Below are positions 34,174 through 43,087 of a DNA stretch of 64,000 nucleotides, in pieces. Made by a program: the position numbers and the translations under genes. This DNA comes from Litorivita sp050633545 (GTDB lineage: Bacteria > Pseudomonadota > Alphaproteobacteria > Rhodobacterales > Rhodobacteraceae), in NCBI GenBank assembly GCA_050633545.1, contig JBOEGS010000006.1, forward strand, positions 248,001-312,000. The letters are read 5' to 3'. The notes under the pieces were generated by a model that ran no database searches, had not been told where the DNA came from, and saw only the letters and a list, made by a program, of their open reading frames with translations. Numbering within the stretch: position 1 is the stretch's first letter; every line of letters starts with the position of its first letter.

Positions 34174-35271
34174 ATGGCAACGGCAGATCTTTCAAAAATG
34201 GACAACAAAAAACAAGCGGACAAGCAAAAGGCGCTCGACAGCGCGCTGGCGCAAATCGAGCGCCAGTTTGGCAAGGGCTCGATCATGAAGCTCGGCGACG
34301 AAAACGCGGTGCAAGAGATCGAGGCCACCTCGACCGGCTCGCTGGGTCTTGATATCGCGCTTGGGATTGGCGGTTTGCCCAAGGGCCGGATCGTGGAAAT
34401 CTACGGACCGGAAAGCTCGGGCAAAACCACGCTGACGCTGCATTGTGTCGCCGAAGAGCAAAAGAAGGGCGGCGTTTGTGCCTTTGTAGATGCCGAGCAC
34501 GCGCTTGATCCGCAATATGCCAAACGCGTCGGCGTCAATATTGACGAACTTTTGATTTCGCAGCCCGACACGGGCGAGCAGGCGCTGGAGATTGTCGATA
34601 CGCTTGTACGTTCGGGCGCGGTCAGCATGGTTGTTGTCGACTCGGTCGCGGCCTTGACCCCGAAAAGCGAGCTGGAAGGCGAGATGGGCGATAGCTCGGT
34701 CGGCGTCCATGCCCGCCTGATGAGCCAAGCGATGCGCAAATTGACCGGCTCGATCAGCCGTTCCAACTGCATGGTGATCTTTATCAACCAGATCCGGATG
34801 AAAATCGGCGTGATGTTCGGCAGCCCCGAAACCACCACTGGCGGCAACGCGCTGAAATTCTATTCCTCTGTGCGCCTCGACATTCGCCGGATCGGCTCGC
34901 TCAAGGACCGCGATGAGGTGGTCGGCAATGCGACACGTGTGAAGGTCGTGAAGAACAAGGTGGCGCCGCCCTTTAAACAGGTGGAATTCGACATCATGTA
35001 TGGCGAAGGCATCTCGAAAACCGGCGAACTGTTGGACCTTGGCGTCAAAGCAGGTGTCGTGGATAAATCGGGAAGCTGGTATTCCTACGGCGACGAGCGG
35101 ATCGGTCAGGGCCGCGAAAACGCCAAGACCTTCCTCAAGGAAAACGGCCCTATGGCGATGGAAATCGAAGACAAAATCCGGGCAGCGCACGGGCTTGATT
35201 TCGATATGACGTCCGATGGTGCCGAGGCGAGTGATGATGGTGATGGCGCGGATGATATTTTCGAGTCGTGA
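34174..35271 (+). CDS. recA: Recombinase RecA
   Basis: A 365-residue RecA, the strand-exchange protein and SOS co-protease. The Walker A motif GPESSGKTTLTL, the DNA-binding loop 1 around MGDSSVGVHARLMSQAMRKL, and loop 2 (GNALKFYSSVRLDIRRIG) are intact. The C-terminus is acidic (EASDDGDGADDIF). An SOS-type LexA box lies upstream and an intrinsic terminator downstream, so it is probably monocistronic and DNA-damage inducible. Confidence 0.99.
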   Translation: MATADLSKMDNKKQADKQKALDSALAQIERQFGKGSIMKLGDENAVQEIEATSTGSLGLDIALGIGGLPKGRIVEIYGPESSGKTTLTLHCVAEEQKKGGVCAFVDAEHALDPQYAKRVGVNIDELLISQPDTGEQALEIVDTLVRSGAVSMVVVDSVAALTPKSELEGEMGDSSVGVHARLMSQAMRKLTGSISRSNCMVIFINQIRMKIGVMFGSPETTTGGNALKFYSSVRLDIRRIGSLKDRDEVVGNATRVKVVKNKVAPPFKQVEFDIMYGEGISKTGELLDLGVKAGVVDKSGSWYSYGDERIGQGRENAKTFLKENGPMAMEIEDKIRAAHGLDFDMTSDGAEASDDGDGADDIFES

Positions 35272-35298
35272 TGTCTCCTCGAGTTTATGAAAAAGCAG

Positions 35299-35324
35299 GG
35301 CCGCCTTTCGAGGCGGCCTTTTCG
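35299..35324 (+). terminator. Intrinsic terminator after recA
   Basis: GGCCGCCT-TTCG-AGGCGGCC with an 8-bp stem and UUCG tetraloop, followed by TTTTCGTT. Confidence 0.9.
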
Positions 35325-35418
35325 TTGAGCGCCCTTATGCGGCGCACTGTTGCGGTGGACACGGCGGGCAGGGGCAGATAAATCATGCCAGACCCAAGAA
35401 TTTGCCGGAAAGAACCAC

Positions 35419-38061
35419 ATGGCCTCGCTCAACGACATTCGTTCGACCTTCCTCGATTATTTCGCCCGCCAAGGCCATCAAGTCGTGGACAGCTCCCCCT
35501 TGGTGCCGCGCAACGATCCGACGCTGATGTTTACCAATTCGGGCATGGTGCAGTTCAAAAACTGTTTCACCGGCGTTGAAAAGCGTGACTATGACCGCGC
35601 GACATCCTCGCAAAAATGTGTGCGCGCAGGCGGTAAACACAATGATCTCGACAATGTCGGCTATACTGCACGCCATCACACGTTCTTCGAGATGCTCGGC
35701 AACTTCAGCTTTGGCGACTATTTCAAAACCGAGGCGATCCCTTTTGCTTGGGAATTGCTGACCAAGGATTTCGGCATCGACAAGAACCGGCTTTTGACAA
35801 CGGTTTACCACACAGATGACGAAGCCTTTGAAATCTGGAAGAAACTAGGCGTCCCCGAAAACCGGATTATCCGCATCGCCACCAATGACAACTTTTGGCA
35901 GATGGGGCCGACAGGGCCGTGCGGGCCATGCTCGGAGATTTTCTACGACCACGGCGATCACATCTGGGGCGGCCCTCCGGGATCGGCCGAAGAGGATGGT
36001 GACCGTTTCATCGAAATCTGGAACGTGGTTTTCATGCAAAACGAGCAATTCGAGGACGGCTCGATGCGCGCGCTCGATATGCAATCGATCGACACCGGCA
36101 TGGGGCTGGAGCGGATCGGTGCGCTATTGCAAGGCAAACATGACAATTACGACACCGATTTGATGCGCGCGCTCATCGAGGCCTCGGCCCATGCCACCAG
36201 CCAAGACCCCGACGGACCTGGCAATGTGCACCACCGCGTGATCGCCGATCACCTGCGCTCGACCTCTTTCCTGATCGCCGACGGGGTGATGCCGTCCAAC
36301 GAGGGGCGCGGTTATGTTCTGCGCCGGATCATGCGCCGCGCGATGCGTCATGCGCATTTGCTGGGGGCCAAGGATCCGGTCATGCACCGTTTGGTGCCTG
36401 CGCTGGTCAATCAGATGGGCGGGCATTACACCGAGCTGCGCCAAGCGCAAAGCCTGATCGAAGAGACGCTCAAGCTCGAAGAAACCCGTTTCAAACAAAC
36501 ACTTGATCGCGGCCTGCGGCTTTTGGATGACGAATTGGCGGGCCTGCCCGAAGGTGTACCTTTGCCAGGTGAAGCGGCCTTCAAGCTCTACGACACCTAT
36601 GGTTTCCCGCTCGATCTGACGCAAGACGCGCTGCGCGAGAAGGGCCGCGAGGTTGATACCGAAGGGTTCGACGCCTCGATGGAGGAGCAACGCGCCAAGG
36701 CGCGCGCAGCGTGGTCCGGTTCTGGCGAAGCCGCCGATGCCGAGATCTGGTTTGATATCGCACGCGAAAGCGGCACCACCGAATTCCTCGGTTATGACAC
36801 CGAAAGCGCCGAGGGACAGATCGTGGCTTTGGTCAAGGACGGCGCGGCGGCCGGATCGGCCAAGGCGGGCGAGAGCGTGCAAATCGCCGTGAACCAGACG
36901 CCGTTTTACGCCGAAAGCGGCGGGCAGGTCGGCGATACAGGTGTTTTGCGCACCGACAAAGGCGTGGCCAAAATCACCGACACTCGCAAATCGGCGGATG
37001 TGTTTATCCATTTCGCCGAAGTGGTCGAGGGCGAGATTTCCACTGGCGAGGGCGCACGGCTTTTGGTTGACCACGAGCGGCGCAGTGCCATTCGCGCCAA
37101 TCATTCGGCCACGCATTTGCTTCATGAGGCGCTGCGCGAAACGCTTGGCACCCATGTGGCGCAGCGCGGCTCGCTCAACGCCGAGGATCGTTTGCGGTTT
37201 GATTTTTCCCATAACGCACCGGTTAGCGAGGCGGAACTGGTCAAAATCGGTGCGGATGTGAATGATTACATCCGCCAGAATACGGCGGTTGAAACCCGCA
37301 TAATGACGCCTGATGACGCGCGCGAATTGGGCGCGCAGGCTCTGTTCGGCGAGAAATACGGCGACGAGGTTCGCGTCGTATCCATGGGCCGTGCCAACAC
37401 TGGTAAGGGCTTGGACGGAAACACTTATTCTTTGGAGCTTTGCGGCGGCACCCATGTCAAGCAGACCGGCGATATCGGCCTATGCGTGATCATCGCGGAA
37501 GGCGCGTCGAGCGCGGGGGTGCGCCGGATCGAGGCGCTGACCGGACAGGCGGCTTTTGCCTATTTGCAAGACGAGGCAAGCCGTATTGCCGCGCTGTCAA
37601 GCATGCTCAAAACCCAGCCGGCGATGATCGTCGAGCGGGTGCAGGGTCTGCTCGACGAACGCAAGGCGCTGAGCAATGAGGTGGCGCAATTACGCCGCGA
37701 GTTGGCGATGGCGGGCGGCGCGGATGTCGAGGTCAAGGACATCGGCGGCGTGAAACTGGTGGCGCAGGTGCTGCAAGGCGTGACCGGCAAGGACCTTCCG
37801 GCGCTGATCGCGGAGCATAAGGCCAAGCTTGGATCGGGCGCGGTATTGCTCATCGCGGATGGCGACAAGGTGGCCGTGGCCGCGGGCGTCACCGTTGATT
37901 TGACCGACCGCCTTTCGGCGGTGGATATGGTGCAGGCCGCTGTGCCGGAGTTGGGCGGGAAGGGCGGCGGTGGCCGCCCCGATATGGCCCAAGGCGGCGC
38001 GAAAGACGCCAGCAATGCCGAGGCCGCCATCGCGGCGGTCGAAGCCCTGATCAAAGGATAG
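35419..38061 (+). CDS. alaS: Alanyl-tRNA synthetase
   Basis: An 880-residue class II synthetase. The catalytic core begins with IRSTFLDYFARQGH and the class II ATP site SSQKCVRAGGKHNDLDNVG; the editing domain contains the HxxxH motif NHSATHLLHEAL and the CGGTHV motif; the C-terminal oligomerisation domain follows. The ATG at 35419 is chosen over an open frame further upstream since it gives the standard N-terminus, with GGAAAGAA before it. Three bases separate its stop from the DUF1330 gene. Confidence 0.98.
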   Translation: MASLNDIRSTFLDYFARQGHQVVDSSPLVPRNDPTLMFTNSGMVQFKNCFTGVEKRDYDRATSSQKCVRAGGKHNDLDNVGYTARHHTFFEMLGNFSFGDYFKTEAIPFAWELLTKDFGIDKNRLLTTVYHTDDEAFEIWKKLGVPENRIIRIATNDNFWQMGPTGPCGPCSEIFYDHGDHIWGGPPGSAEEDGDRFIEIWNVVFMQNEQFEDGSMRALDMQSIDTGMGLERIGALLQGKHDNYDTDLMRALIEASAHATSQDPDGPGNVHHRVIADHLRSTSFLIADGVMPSNEGRGYVLRRIMRRAMRHAHLLGAKDPVMHRLVPALVNQMGGHYTELRQAQSLIEETLKLEETRFKQTLDRGLRLLDDELAGLPEGVPLPGEAAFKLYDTYGFPLDLTQDALREKGREVDTEGFDASMEEQRAKARAAWSGSGEAADAEIWFDIARESGTTEFLGYDTESAEGQIVALVKDGAAAGSAKAGESVQIAVNQTPFYAESGGQVGDTGVLRTDKGVAKITDTRKSADVFIHFAEVVEGEISTGEGARLLVDHERRSAIRANHSATHLLHEALRETLGTHVAQRGSLNAEDRLRFDFSHNAPVSEAELVKIGADVNDYIRQNTAVETRIMTPDDARELGAQALFGEKYGDEVRVVSMGRANTGKGLDGNTYSLELCGGTHVKQTGDIGLCVIIAEGASSAGVRRIEALTGQAAFAYLQDEASRIAALSSMLKTQPAMIVERVQGLLDERKALSNEVAQLRRELAMAGGADVEVKDIGGVKLVAQVLQGVTGKDLPALIAEHKAKLGSGAVLLIADGDKVAVAAGVTVDLTDRLSAVDMVQAAVPELGGKGGGGRPDMAQGGAKDASNAEAAIAAVEALIKG

Positions 38062-38064
38062 ACA

Positions 38065-38352
38065 ATGACCGCTTTATGGATTGCCCACGTCACGGTGACA
38101 GACCCCGAGGCCTATGCCAAATACGCCGAATTGGCCGGCCCCGCGATTGCCGCCCATGGCGGCGTCTTCATCGCGCGCGGCGCAAGGTTTGTGCAGCTCG
38201 AAGGCAAGGAGCGCCCGCGCAATGTCGTGGCGCGCTTCCCCTCACTCGAGGATGCGGAAAAATGTTATCATTCAGATGCTTATCAGGCGGCGTTAAACTA
38301 TGCGCGCGGCGCGTCCGAGCGCGAATTGATGGTTGTCGAGGTCAGCGAATAG
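38065..38352 (+). CDS. DUF1330 family protein
   Basis: A 95-residue ferredoxin-fold protein of the DUF1330 family. The usual pattern is present: WIAHVTVTDPEAYAKYAE, a GGVFIARG strand, ERPRNVVARFPSLEDAEKCYHS and the closing strand. The function is unknown. It starts three bases after alaS and is surely co-transcribed with it. A bidirectional terminator follows. Confidence 0.9.
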   Translation: MTALWIAHVTVTDPEAYAKYAELAGPAIAAHGGVFIARGARFVQLEGKERPRNVVARFPSLEDAEKCYHSDAYQAALNYARGASERELMVVEVSE

Positions 38353-38390
38353 CGGCGCCAAGCCCCGCAGTAATGCAAGACCCGTGATGC

Positions 38391-38420
38391 AAAACGGGGG
38401 CCGATTGGCCCCCGTTTTTT
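38391..38420. terminator. Bidirectional terminator between DUF1330 and typA
   Basis: AAAACGGGGGCC-GATT-GGCCCCCGTTTT, 12-bp stem with A and T flanks, placed between two convergent genes. Confidence 0.92.
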
Positions 38421-38435
38421 GTTGTGTCACTGGCC

Positions 38436-40259
38436 TTATTGGCCCGAAGATTTCGCGTGGCGCTTGCGCTCGTGCGGGTCAAGGTAGCGTTTGCGCATCC
38501 GGATCGAATTGGGCGTCACTTCGACCAACTCATCATTGTCGATATAGGCAATCGCCTCTTCGAGGGACAAGGTGATCGGAGTGGTCAAACGGACCGCTTC
38601 GTCGGTGCCGGAGGCCCGCACGTTGGTCAGCTTTTTACCCTTCAGCGGGTTCACTTCGAGATCGTTTTCGCGGCTGTGCTCGCCGATGATCATACCGGTG
38701 TAGATGTCGGCTTGGGCGCCGATGAACATCTTGCCGCGATCTTCGAGGTTCCACAGAGCGTAAGCAACCGATTGGCCGTTTTCCATCGAGATCAGAACAC
38801 CCGCACGGCGACCCGGGATCGGGCCTTTGTGCGGCGCCCACGAATGGAACACACGGTTGAGAACGCCGGTGCCGCGCGTGTCGGTCAAGAATTCGCCGTG
38901 ATAGCCGATCAAACCGCGCGAGGGCACATGGGCCACGATGCGGGTTTTACCGGCGTTTTGCTTCATCTCGACCAGATCGCCTTTGCGTGCGCCTGTCAGT
39001 TTCTCGATCACCGCGCCGGAATATTCGTCATCCACATCGACGGTGACTTCTTCGATCGGCTCCAGACGCTCGCCGTTTTCGCCTTCTTGGAACAGAACCT
39101 GCGGGCGCGAGATCGACAGTTCAAAGCCTTCGCGGCGCATGTTCTCGATCAAGACGCCCATCTGCAATTCGCCGCGGCCGGCCACTTCGAAGGCTTCACC
39201 GCCGGGGGTGTCGGAGATTTTGATCGCGACGTTGGATTCGGCTTCTTTCATCAAACGGTCACGGATGACGCGCGATTGCACCTTTTTGCCATCGCGGCCC
39301 GCCAGCGGGCTGTCGTTGATGCCAAAGGTCACCGTGATGGTGGGCGGATCGATCGGTTGCGCGGGCAGGGGCGTGTTCACCGACGGGTCGAGCAGGCTGT
39401 CGGCCACGGTGGCTTTGGTCATGCCCGCGATCGACACGATGTCGCCCGCTTCGGCCACATCGATCGGTTGCTGCGAAAGCCCGCGGAAAGCGAGGATTTT
39501 GGTCGCGCGGAAGTTTTCGATCAGCTTGCCATCGCGGCTGACCGCTTTGAGGCTGTCACCTGCTTTAAGCGTGCCGCTTTCGACACGGCCGGTGAGCAGA
39601 CGGCCGATAAACGGGTCCGCGCCAAGGGTCGTGGCCAACATGGTAAAGGGCTCGTCGCGGCGCGCCAATTGCGCCGGTGCGGGCACATGTTTGAGAACCA
39701 TGTCGAACAGCGCAGTCAAATCCTTGCGCGGCCCGTCCAATTCCATATCGGCCCAACCATTGCGGCCCGAGGCATACATATGGGGGAAATCAAGCTGTTC
39801 GTCATTGGCCCCGAGCGAGGCAAAGAGATCAAAGCATTCGTCGAGCGCACGGTCGGGTTCGGCGTCGGGCTTGTCGACCTTGTTGAGCACGACAATCGGG
39901 CGCAGACCCAGCGCAAGCGCCTTGGAGGTCACGAATTTGGTTTGCGGCATCGGACCTTCGGCGGCATCGACCAAGAGGACAACACCGTCCACCATCGACA
40001 AAATCCGCTCCACCTCGCCGCCGAAATCGGCGTGGCCAGGGGTGTCGACGATGTTGATGCGGTGACCGTCCCACTCGACCGATGTCGCCTTGGCCAGAAT
40101 GGTGATCCCGCGCTCGCGCTCGAGATCATTGCTGTCCATCGCCCGTTCGGTCGTGGCTTGGTTCTCGCGGTAGACACCGGATTGTTTCAACAGTTCGTCC
40201 ACGAGCGTGGTTTTGCCGTGGTCAACGTGGGCGATAATGGCAATATTGCGCAGGTCCAT
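38436..40259 (-). CDS. typA: Ribosome-associated GTPase TypA/BipA
   Basis: A 607-residue translational GTPase. G1 motif AHVDHGKT at residue 10, G2 region RERGITI, G3 DTPGHADF and G4 NKVDKPDAE are intact. EF-G-like domains and the TypA C-terminal domain follow. It acts in 50S assembly, cold and stress response. The ATG at 40259 gives the universal MDLRNIAIIAHVDHGK-like start; the longer frame upstream is not coding. Confidence 0.97.
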   Translation of the reverse strand: MDLRNIAIIAHVDHGKTTLVDELLKQSGVYRENQATTERAMDSNDLERERGITILAKATSVEWDGHRINIVDTPGHADFGGEVERILSMVDGVVLLVDAAEGPMPQTKFVTSKALALGLRPIVVLNKVDKPDAEPDRALDECFDLFASLGANDEQLDFPHMYASGRNGWADMELDGPRKDLTALFDMVLKHVPAPAQLARRDEPFTMLATTLGADPFIGRLLTGRVESGTLKAGDSLKAVSRDGKLIENFRATKILAFRGLSQQPIDVAEAGDIVSIAGMTKATVADSLLDPSVNTPLPAQPIDPPTITVTFGINDSPLAGRDGKKVQSRVIRDRLMKEAESNVAIKISDTPGGEAFEVAGRGELQMGVLIENMRREGFELSISRPQVLFQEGENGERLEPIEEVTVDVDDEYSGAVIEKLTGARKGDLVEMKQNAGKTRIVAHVPSRGLIGYHGEFLTDTRGTGVLNRVFHSWAPHKGPIPGRRAGVLISMENGQSVAYALWNLEDRGKMFIGAQADIYTGMIIGEHSRENDLEVNPLKGKKLTNVRASGTDEAVRLTTPITLSLEEAIAYIDNDELVEVTPNSIRMRKRYLDPHERKRHAKSSGQ

Positions 40260-40342
40260 GGGGGGTCCTTTGGTTGTTCGCTGAGCCGCGTATACTGCAT
40301 CCGCAGAAAAAACCAGAGGGAAAGGCGCGAAAGCGCCCAAAT

Positions 40343-41320
40343 TCACGCAGCGTGCTTAAGATGGGCCCTGATCCGGCCCAAAACACCACTGGGCGCGGAG
40401 TAAAGCATGGTCGGACCAAGCGCACGCGGGCGCGCGCCCGCGCCAAGTTTGAAGCGCGCCAGCCCTGCGGTGGCTTGGGTGTCGAGCGTGCCCAGATCAA
40501 AGCGCCGCACGCCCTTGCGCGCCAGCCAGTTGGAGGCTTGCCACAACAGAAGGTTATGCGCCGATGCGGATTTGCCCTCAGTGCTGCTCCACCCGATGTG
40601 ATAGCTCGCTGCCGCGCCATGGCGCAGGACCAGCATCGCGGCGATGACCTCGCCCCTTCGTTCGGCCAAAAACAGGCGCGTCAGCTCCGTGGGGTAATGG
40701 GCGGCAAAGTTCGCGGGCAGGGCGCGGTATCCTTTGGCCTCTTGTTGCAAGGTCTCGGCGGCCAAAAGCCAACCGTCGCGCGCGCTGTTCAGAGGGCGAT
40801 GGGTGATATGTAAATCTTGTCCCTGCGCATGGCGCAGACGGTTGCGCCATTTCCCGCTTTGCTGTGCAAGGCGGATGTCTTGATCGTTATTGAGGTCGAT
40901 TTCGGCAACATGTTGGGGCGTTATGATGGGCAGGTAGCCGATGCGCGACAAACCCATGGCGGCTTCTTCGGCCTCGGCGTTGCAGATCCACAGGCGGCAG
41001 GCGGCGCCTTCGTTGTGCAGGCTGCGCGGCAATGCGCGCAAGGCCATTGCAACGGTTTCACGCGCGGGCGCGCCGCACCAAACCGGCCCGCGCGGCATAT
41101 ATCCCACCATGCCCGCGAGTGGAAAATGGCGCAGCATGACTTGCGCGCGCGCGATGACCGTGCCGTTCTCTCGGATCAATGCGGCACGTATGTCCTCTGC
41201 GCCTTGGCCTATTCCACGGCCTAAGGCGGCAGCATAGGCGGGGTGTTGTTGCAACGGGGGCAGCGCCGCGCCGGAGGGCATGGCGCAGCGGCGTGCAGGG
41301 TGCCATTCAATCTCGATCAT
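40343..41320 (-). CDS. FemAB-like GNAT acyltransferase
   Basis: A 325-residue protein of the FemAB-related (BioF2/GNAT) type. The second half holds the GNAT-like core: KWRNRLRHAQGQ, FLAERRGEVIAAMLVLRHGAAASYHIGWSS, and the closing GVRRFDLGTLDTQATAGLARFKLGAG. Family members add amino acids or acyl groups to peptides or polysaccharides; the substrate is unknown here. The N-terminal half is diverged. It is upstream of typA on the same strand, about 80 bases away. Confidence 0.8.
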   Translation of the reverse strand: MIEIEWHPARRCAMPSGAALPPLQQHPAYAAALGRGIGQGAEDIRAALIRENGTVIARAQVMLRHFPLAGMVGYMPRGPVWCGAPARETVAMALRALPRSLHNEGAACRLWICNAEAEEAAMGLSRIGYLPIITPQHVAEIDLNNDQDIRLAQQSGKWRNRLRHAQGQDLHITHRPLNSARDGWLLAAETLQQEAKGYRALPANFAAHYPTELTRLFLAERRGEVIAAMLVLRHGAAASYHIGWSSTEGKSASAHNLLLWQASNWLARKGVRRFDLGTLDTQATAGLARFKLGAGARPRALGPTMLYSAPSGVLGRIRAHLKHAA

Positions 41321-41389
41321 TGTCTCTCCGCTCGCGGGGGCTGGACCGAGTTAAGACTTTGAAAACCTAAAACGTGGTTAATTGCGTTT

Positions 41390-41527
41390 ATGAAACACAA
41401 ACAGTCGCCATATGTGATGAACCACAGCGCGCCCAGCCCGCGGCTGACCCCATGGGCGGCGCTTTTGGTGGCTTGCGCCTTGTCGGTGCCCTTTGCATGC
41501 GCCGCGTTTCTTTCGCTGTTGTTTTAG
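41390..41527 (+). CDS. Small single-pass membrane protein
   Basis: A 45-residue protein too short for routine calling: basic N-terminus (MKHKQSPYVM), a PRLTPW turn and one hydrophobic helix (ALLVACALSVPFACAAFLSLLF) reaching the C-terminus. TTAA motifs lie in the leader (41351-41354 and 41379-41382). It ends at a bidirectional terminator shared with ssb. No family is recognised; the only support is its clean composition and terminator placement. Confidence 0.5.
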   Translation: MKHKQSPYVMNHSAPSPRLTPWAALLVACALSVPFACAAFLSLLF

Positions 41528-41532
41528 GTCAA

Positions 41533-41564
41533 TGAAAAATGGCCACCCAAAAGAGCGGCCATTT
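41533..41564. terminator. Bidirectional terminator of ssb and the small ORF
   Basis: AAATGGCC and GGCCATTT flank a 12-base loop; A/T runs lie on both sides, so it can end both convergent transcripts. Confidence 0.75.
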
Positions 41565-41592
41565 CCAAAAATAGTGTGATTTCCGTGCGCCT

Positions 41593-42093
41593 TTAGAAGG
41601 GAATTTCGTCGTCAATGTCGCGCGAGGGCGCGCCGCCGCCGAAATCTCCGCCGCCCGACGACGACGACGAGGATCCGCCGCCGTAATCACCGCCCGAGGA
41701 GCCACCGTAATTGCCGCCGCCTTGGCCGCCGCCGCCTTCGCCGCGCCCGTCAAGCATGGTCAACACGCCGTCGAAACCTTGCAACACGACTTCGGTCGAA
41801 TAGCGGTCCGCGCCCGATTGGTCCTGCCATTTGCGGGTTTGCAGTTTGCCTTCGATGTAGACCTTGGAGCCTTTGCGCAAATATTGCTCGGCAATGCGGA
41901 CCAGACCCTCTTGGAAAATCGCAACGCTGTGCCACTCGGTGCGCTCTTTGCGTTCGCCGGTGTTTTTGTCCTTCCACGTCTCGGAGGTTGCGATGCGCAG
42001 GTTGCAGACCTTGCCGCCGTTGCTAAAGGTGCGCACCTCGGGGTCGCGCCCCAAATTGCCGATGAGAATTACCTTGTTAACCGAACCGGCCAT
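41593..42093 (-). CDS. ssb: Single-stranded DNA-binding protein
   Basis: A 166-residue SSB. The OB fold is clear: AGSVNKVILIGNLGRDPEVRTF, ATSETWKDKNTGERKERTEWHSV, then LRKGSKVYIEGKLQTRKWQDQSG. A Gly/Ser-rich linker (residues about 115-155) ends in the acidic tip DDEIPF that binds partner proteins. The start at ATG 42093 gives the usual MAGSVNKV opening. No consensus LexA box is seen upstream. Confidence 0.97.
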   Translation of the reverse strand: MAGSVNKVILIGNLGRDPEVRTFSNGGKVCNLRIATSETWKDKNTGERKERTEWHSVAIFQEGLVRIAEQYLRKGSKVYIEGKLQTRKWQDQSGADRYSTEVVLQGFDGVLTMLDGRGEGGGGQGGGNYGGSSGGDYGGGSSSSSSGGGDFGGGAPSRDIDDEIPF

Positions 42094-42439
42094 TGTGAGC
42101 CTCCCGCTGAATCTTGTTCGTCTTTGAGGGTAGGTTACACCATCTTGGGGCGGGCGCGGCAATGCCGAATTTGCGCTCGGGCCCGTCCATCAAGGCATTT
42201 GAAGCGCGAATCGGACGGTGCAAAGCGGCGCCGCGCCCGATTGCTGCGCGGCGCTCATGGCCTCTGTGCGCGACCGGGGCGGTCAAGATCAGCGGTTTCT
42301 TGCCGTTTTCGTTAAGCTGCACGGGAAAAACCGGAAGCAAAGGGTTCAAAACCAAAGGCGGCGGCGTTAACTTGCGGGCCAATATGGAGCGCCATGGCCT
42401 AAGGGCCGAGCGCTTCGCGGTTAGGGAATGGGGACAAAA
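42094..42439. other. Intergenic region between ssb and lytic transglycosylase
   Basis: About 345 bases between divergent genes. I see no conserved motif pair, only scattered GTTAA/GTTAAC sites (near 42309 and 42365). An open frame across it (42114-42452) has no protein-like composition. It should contain both promoters. Confidence 0.5.
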
Positions 42440-43042
42440 ATGCGCAACCTGAGTGTGGCTGCCGCGCTTGTCGCGATGGGGGCAATGGGCCTCACGGCTT
42501 TGCCGCAAATGGCGCAGGCAGATATGTTCTCGACCCGTTCCAGCACGCATGTTTTTTCGAAACAGACCCGCGTGCTCGACACCCGCGCCGCCAAGCAATA
42601 TGCCAATTCGGTGAGCTTGCAGCCCAAAAGCGCAAGCATCCCAAGCAGATACGGATCGCCGGCCTATCGCGGCAAATATCGAGGACCGCTTTTGAGCGTG
42701 GCGCGCGATGCGGCGCGCAAACACGGGGTGCCCGAGGATTTGTTCTTGCGGCTGGTGCAGCAAGAATCAGGTTGGAAAGTGCGGGCGCGCTCGCATAAAG
42801 GCGCGCTCGGTTTGGCGCAGCTCATGCCCGCCACGGCGGCGACATTGGGGGTAAACCCCCATGATCCGCAGCAAAACCTTGAAGGCGGCGCGCGCTATTT
42901 GAAGATGCAGTATCGCAAATTCGGATCGTGGCGCTTGGCCTTGGCGGCCTATAACGCGGGTCCGGGGGCGGTGGAGAAATACGGCGGCGTGCCGCCCTAC
43001 CGCGAGACGCGCAATTATGTGCGTAAAATCTGGGGCAGCTAA
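42440..43042 (+). CDS. Secreted lytic transglycosylase (SLT domain)
   Basis: About 200 residues with a signal peptide (MRNLSVAAALVAMGAMGLTALPQMAQA). A linker follows, then an SLT domain from about residue 85: GVPEDLFLRLVQQESGW with the catalytic Glu, SHKGALGLAQLMPATAATLG, and LALAAYNAGPGAVEKYGGVPPYRET. It cleaves peptidoglycan glycan strands to anhydro-muropeptides, the substrates later handled by NagZ. ATG 42440 is preferred; GGGGACA lies upstream. Confidence 0.93.
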   Translation: MRNLSVAAALVAMGAMGLTALPQMAQADMFSTRSSTHVFSKQTRVLDTRAAKQYANSVSLQPKSASIPSRYGSPAYRGKYRGPLLSVARDAARKHGVPEDLFLRLVQQESGWKVRARSHKGALGLAQLMPATAATLGVNPHDPQQNLEGGARYLKMQYRKFGSWRLALAAYNAGPGAVEKYGGVPPYRETRNYVRKIWGS

Positions 43043-43087
43043 TCTTGCCGATTTTTTCCTTTTAAAACAGGGTTTTGCGGGCGAATC

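Noticed and set aside
42114..42452. A 112-codon frame in the ssb-transglycosylase spacer
   Set aside because: Composition is not protein-like and it overlaps the promoters and the transglycosylase start.
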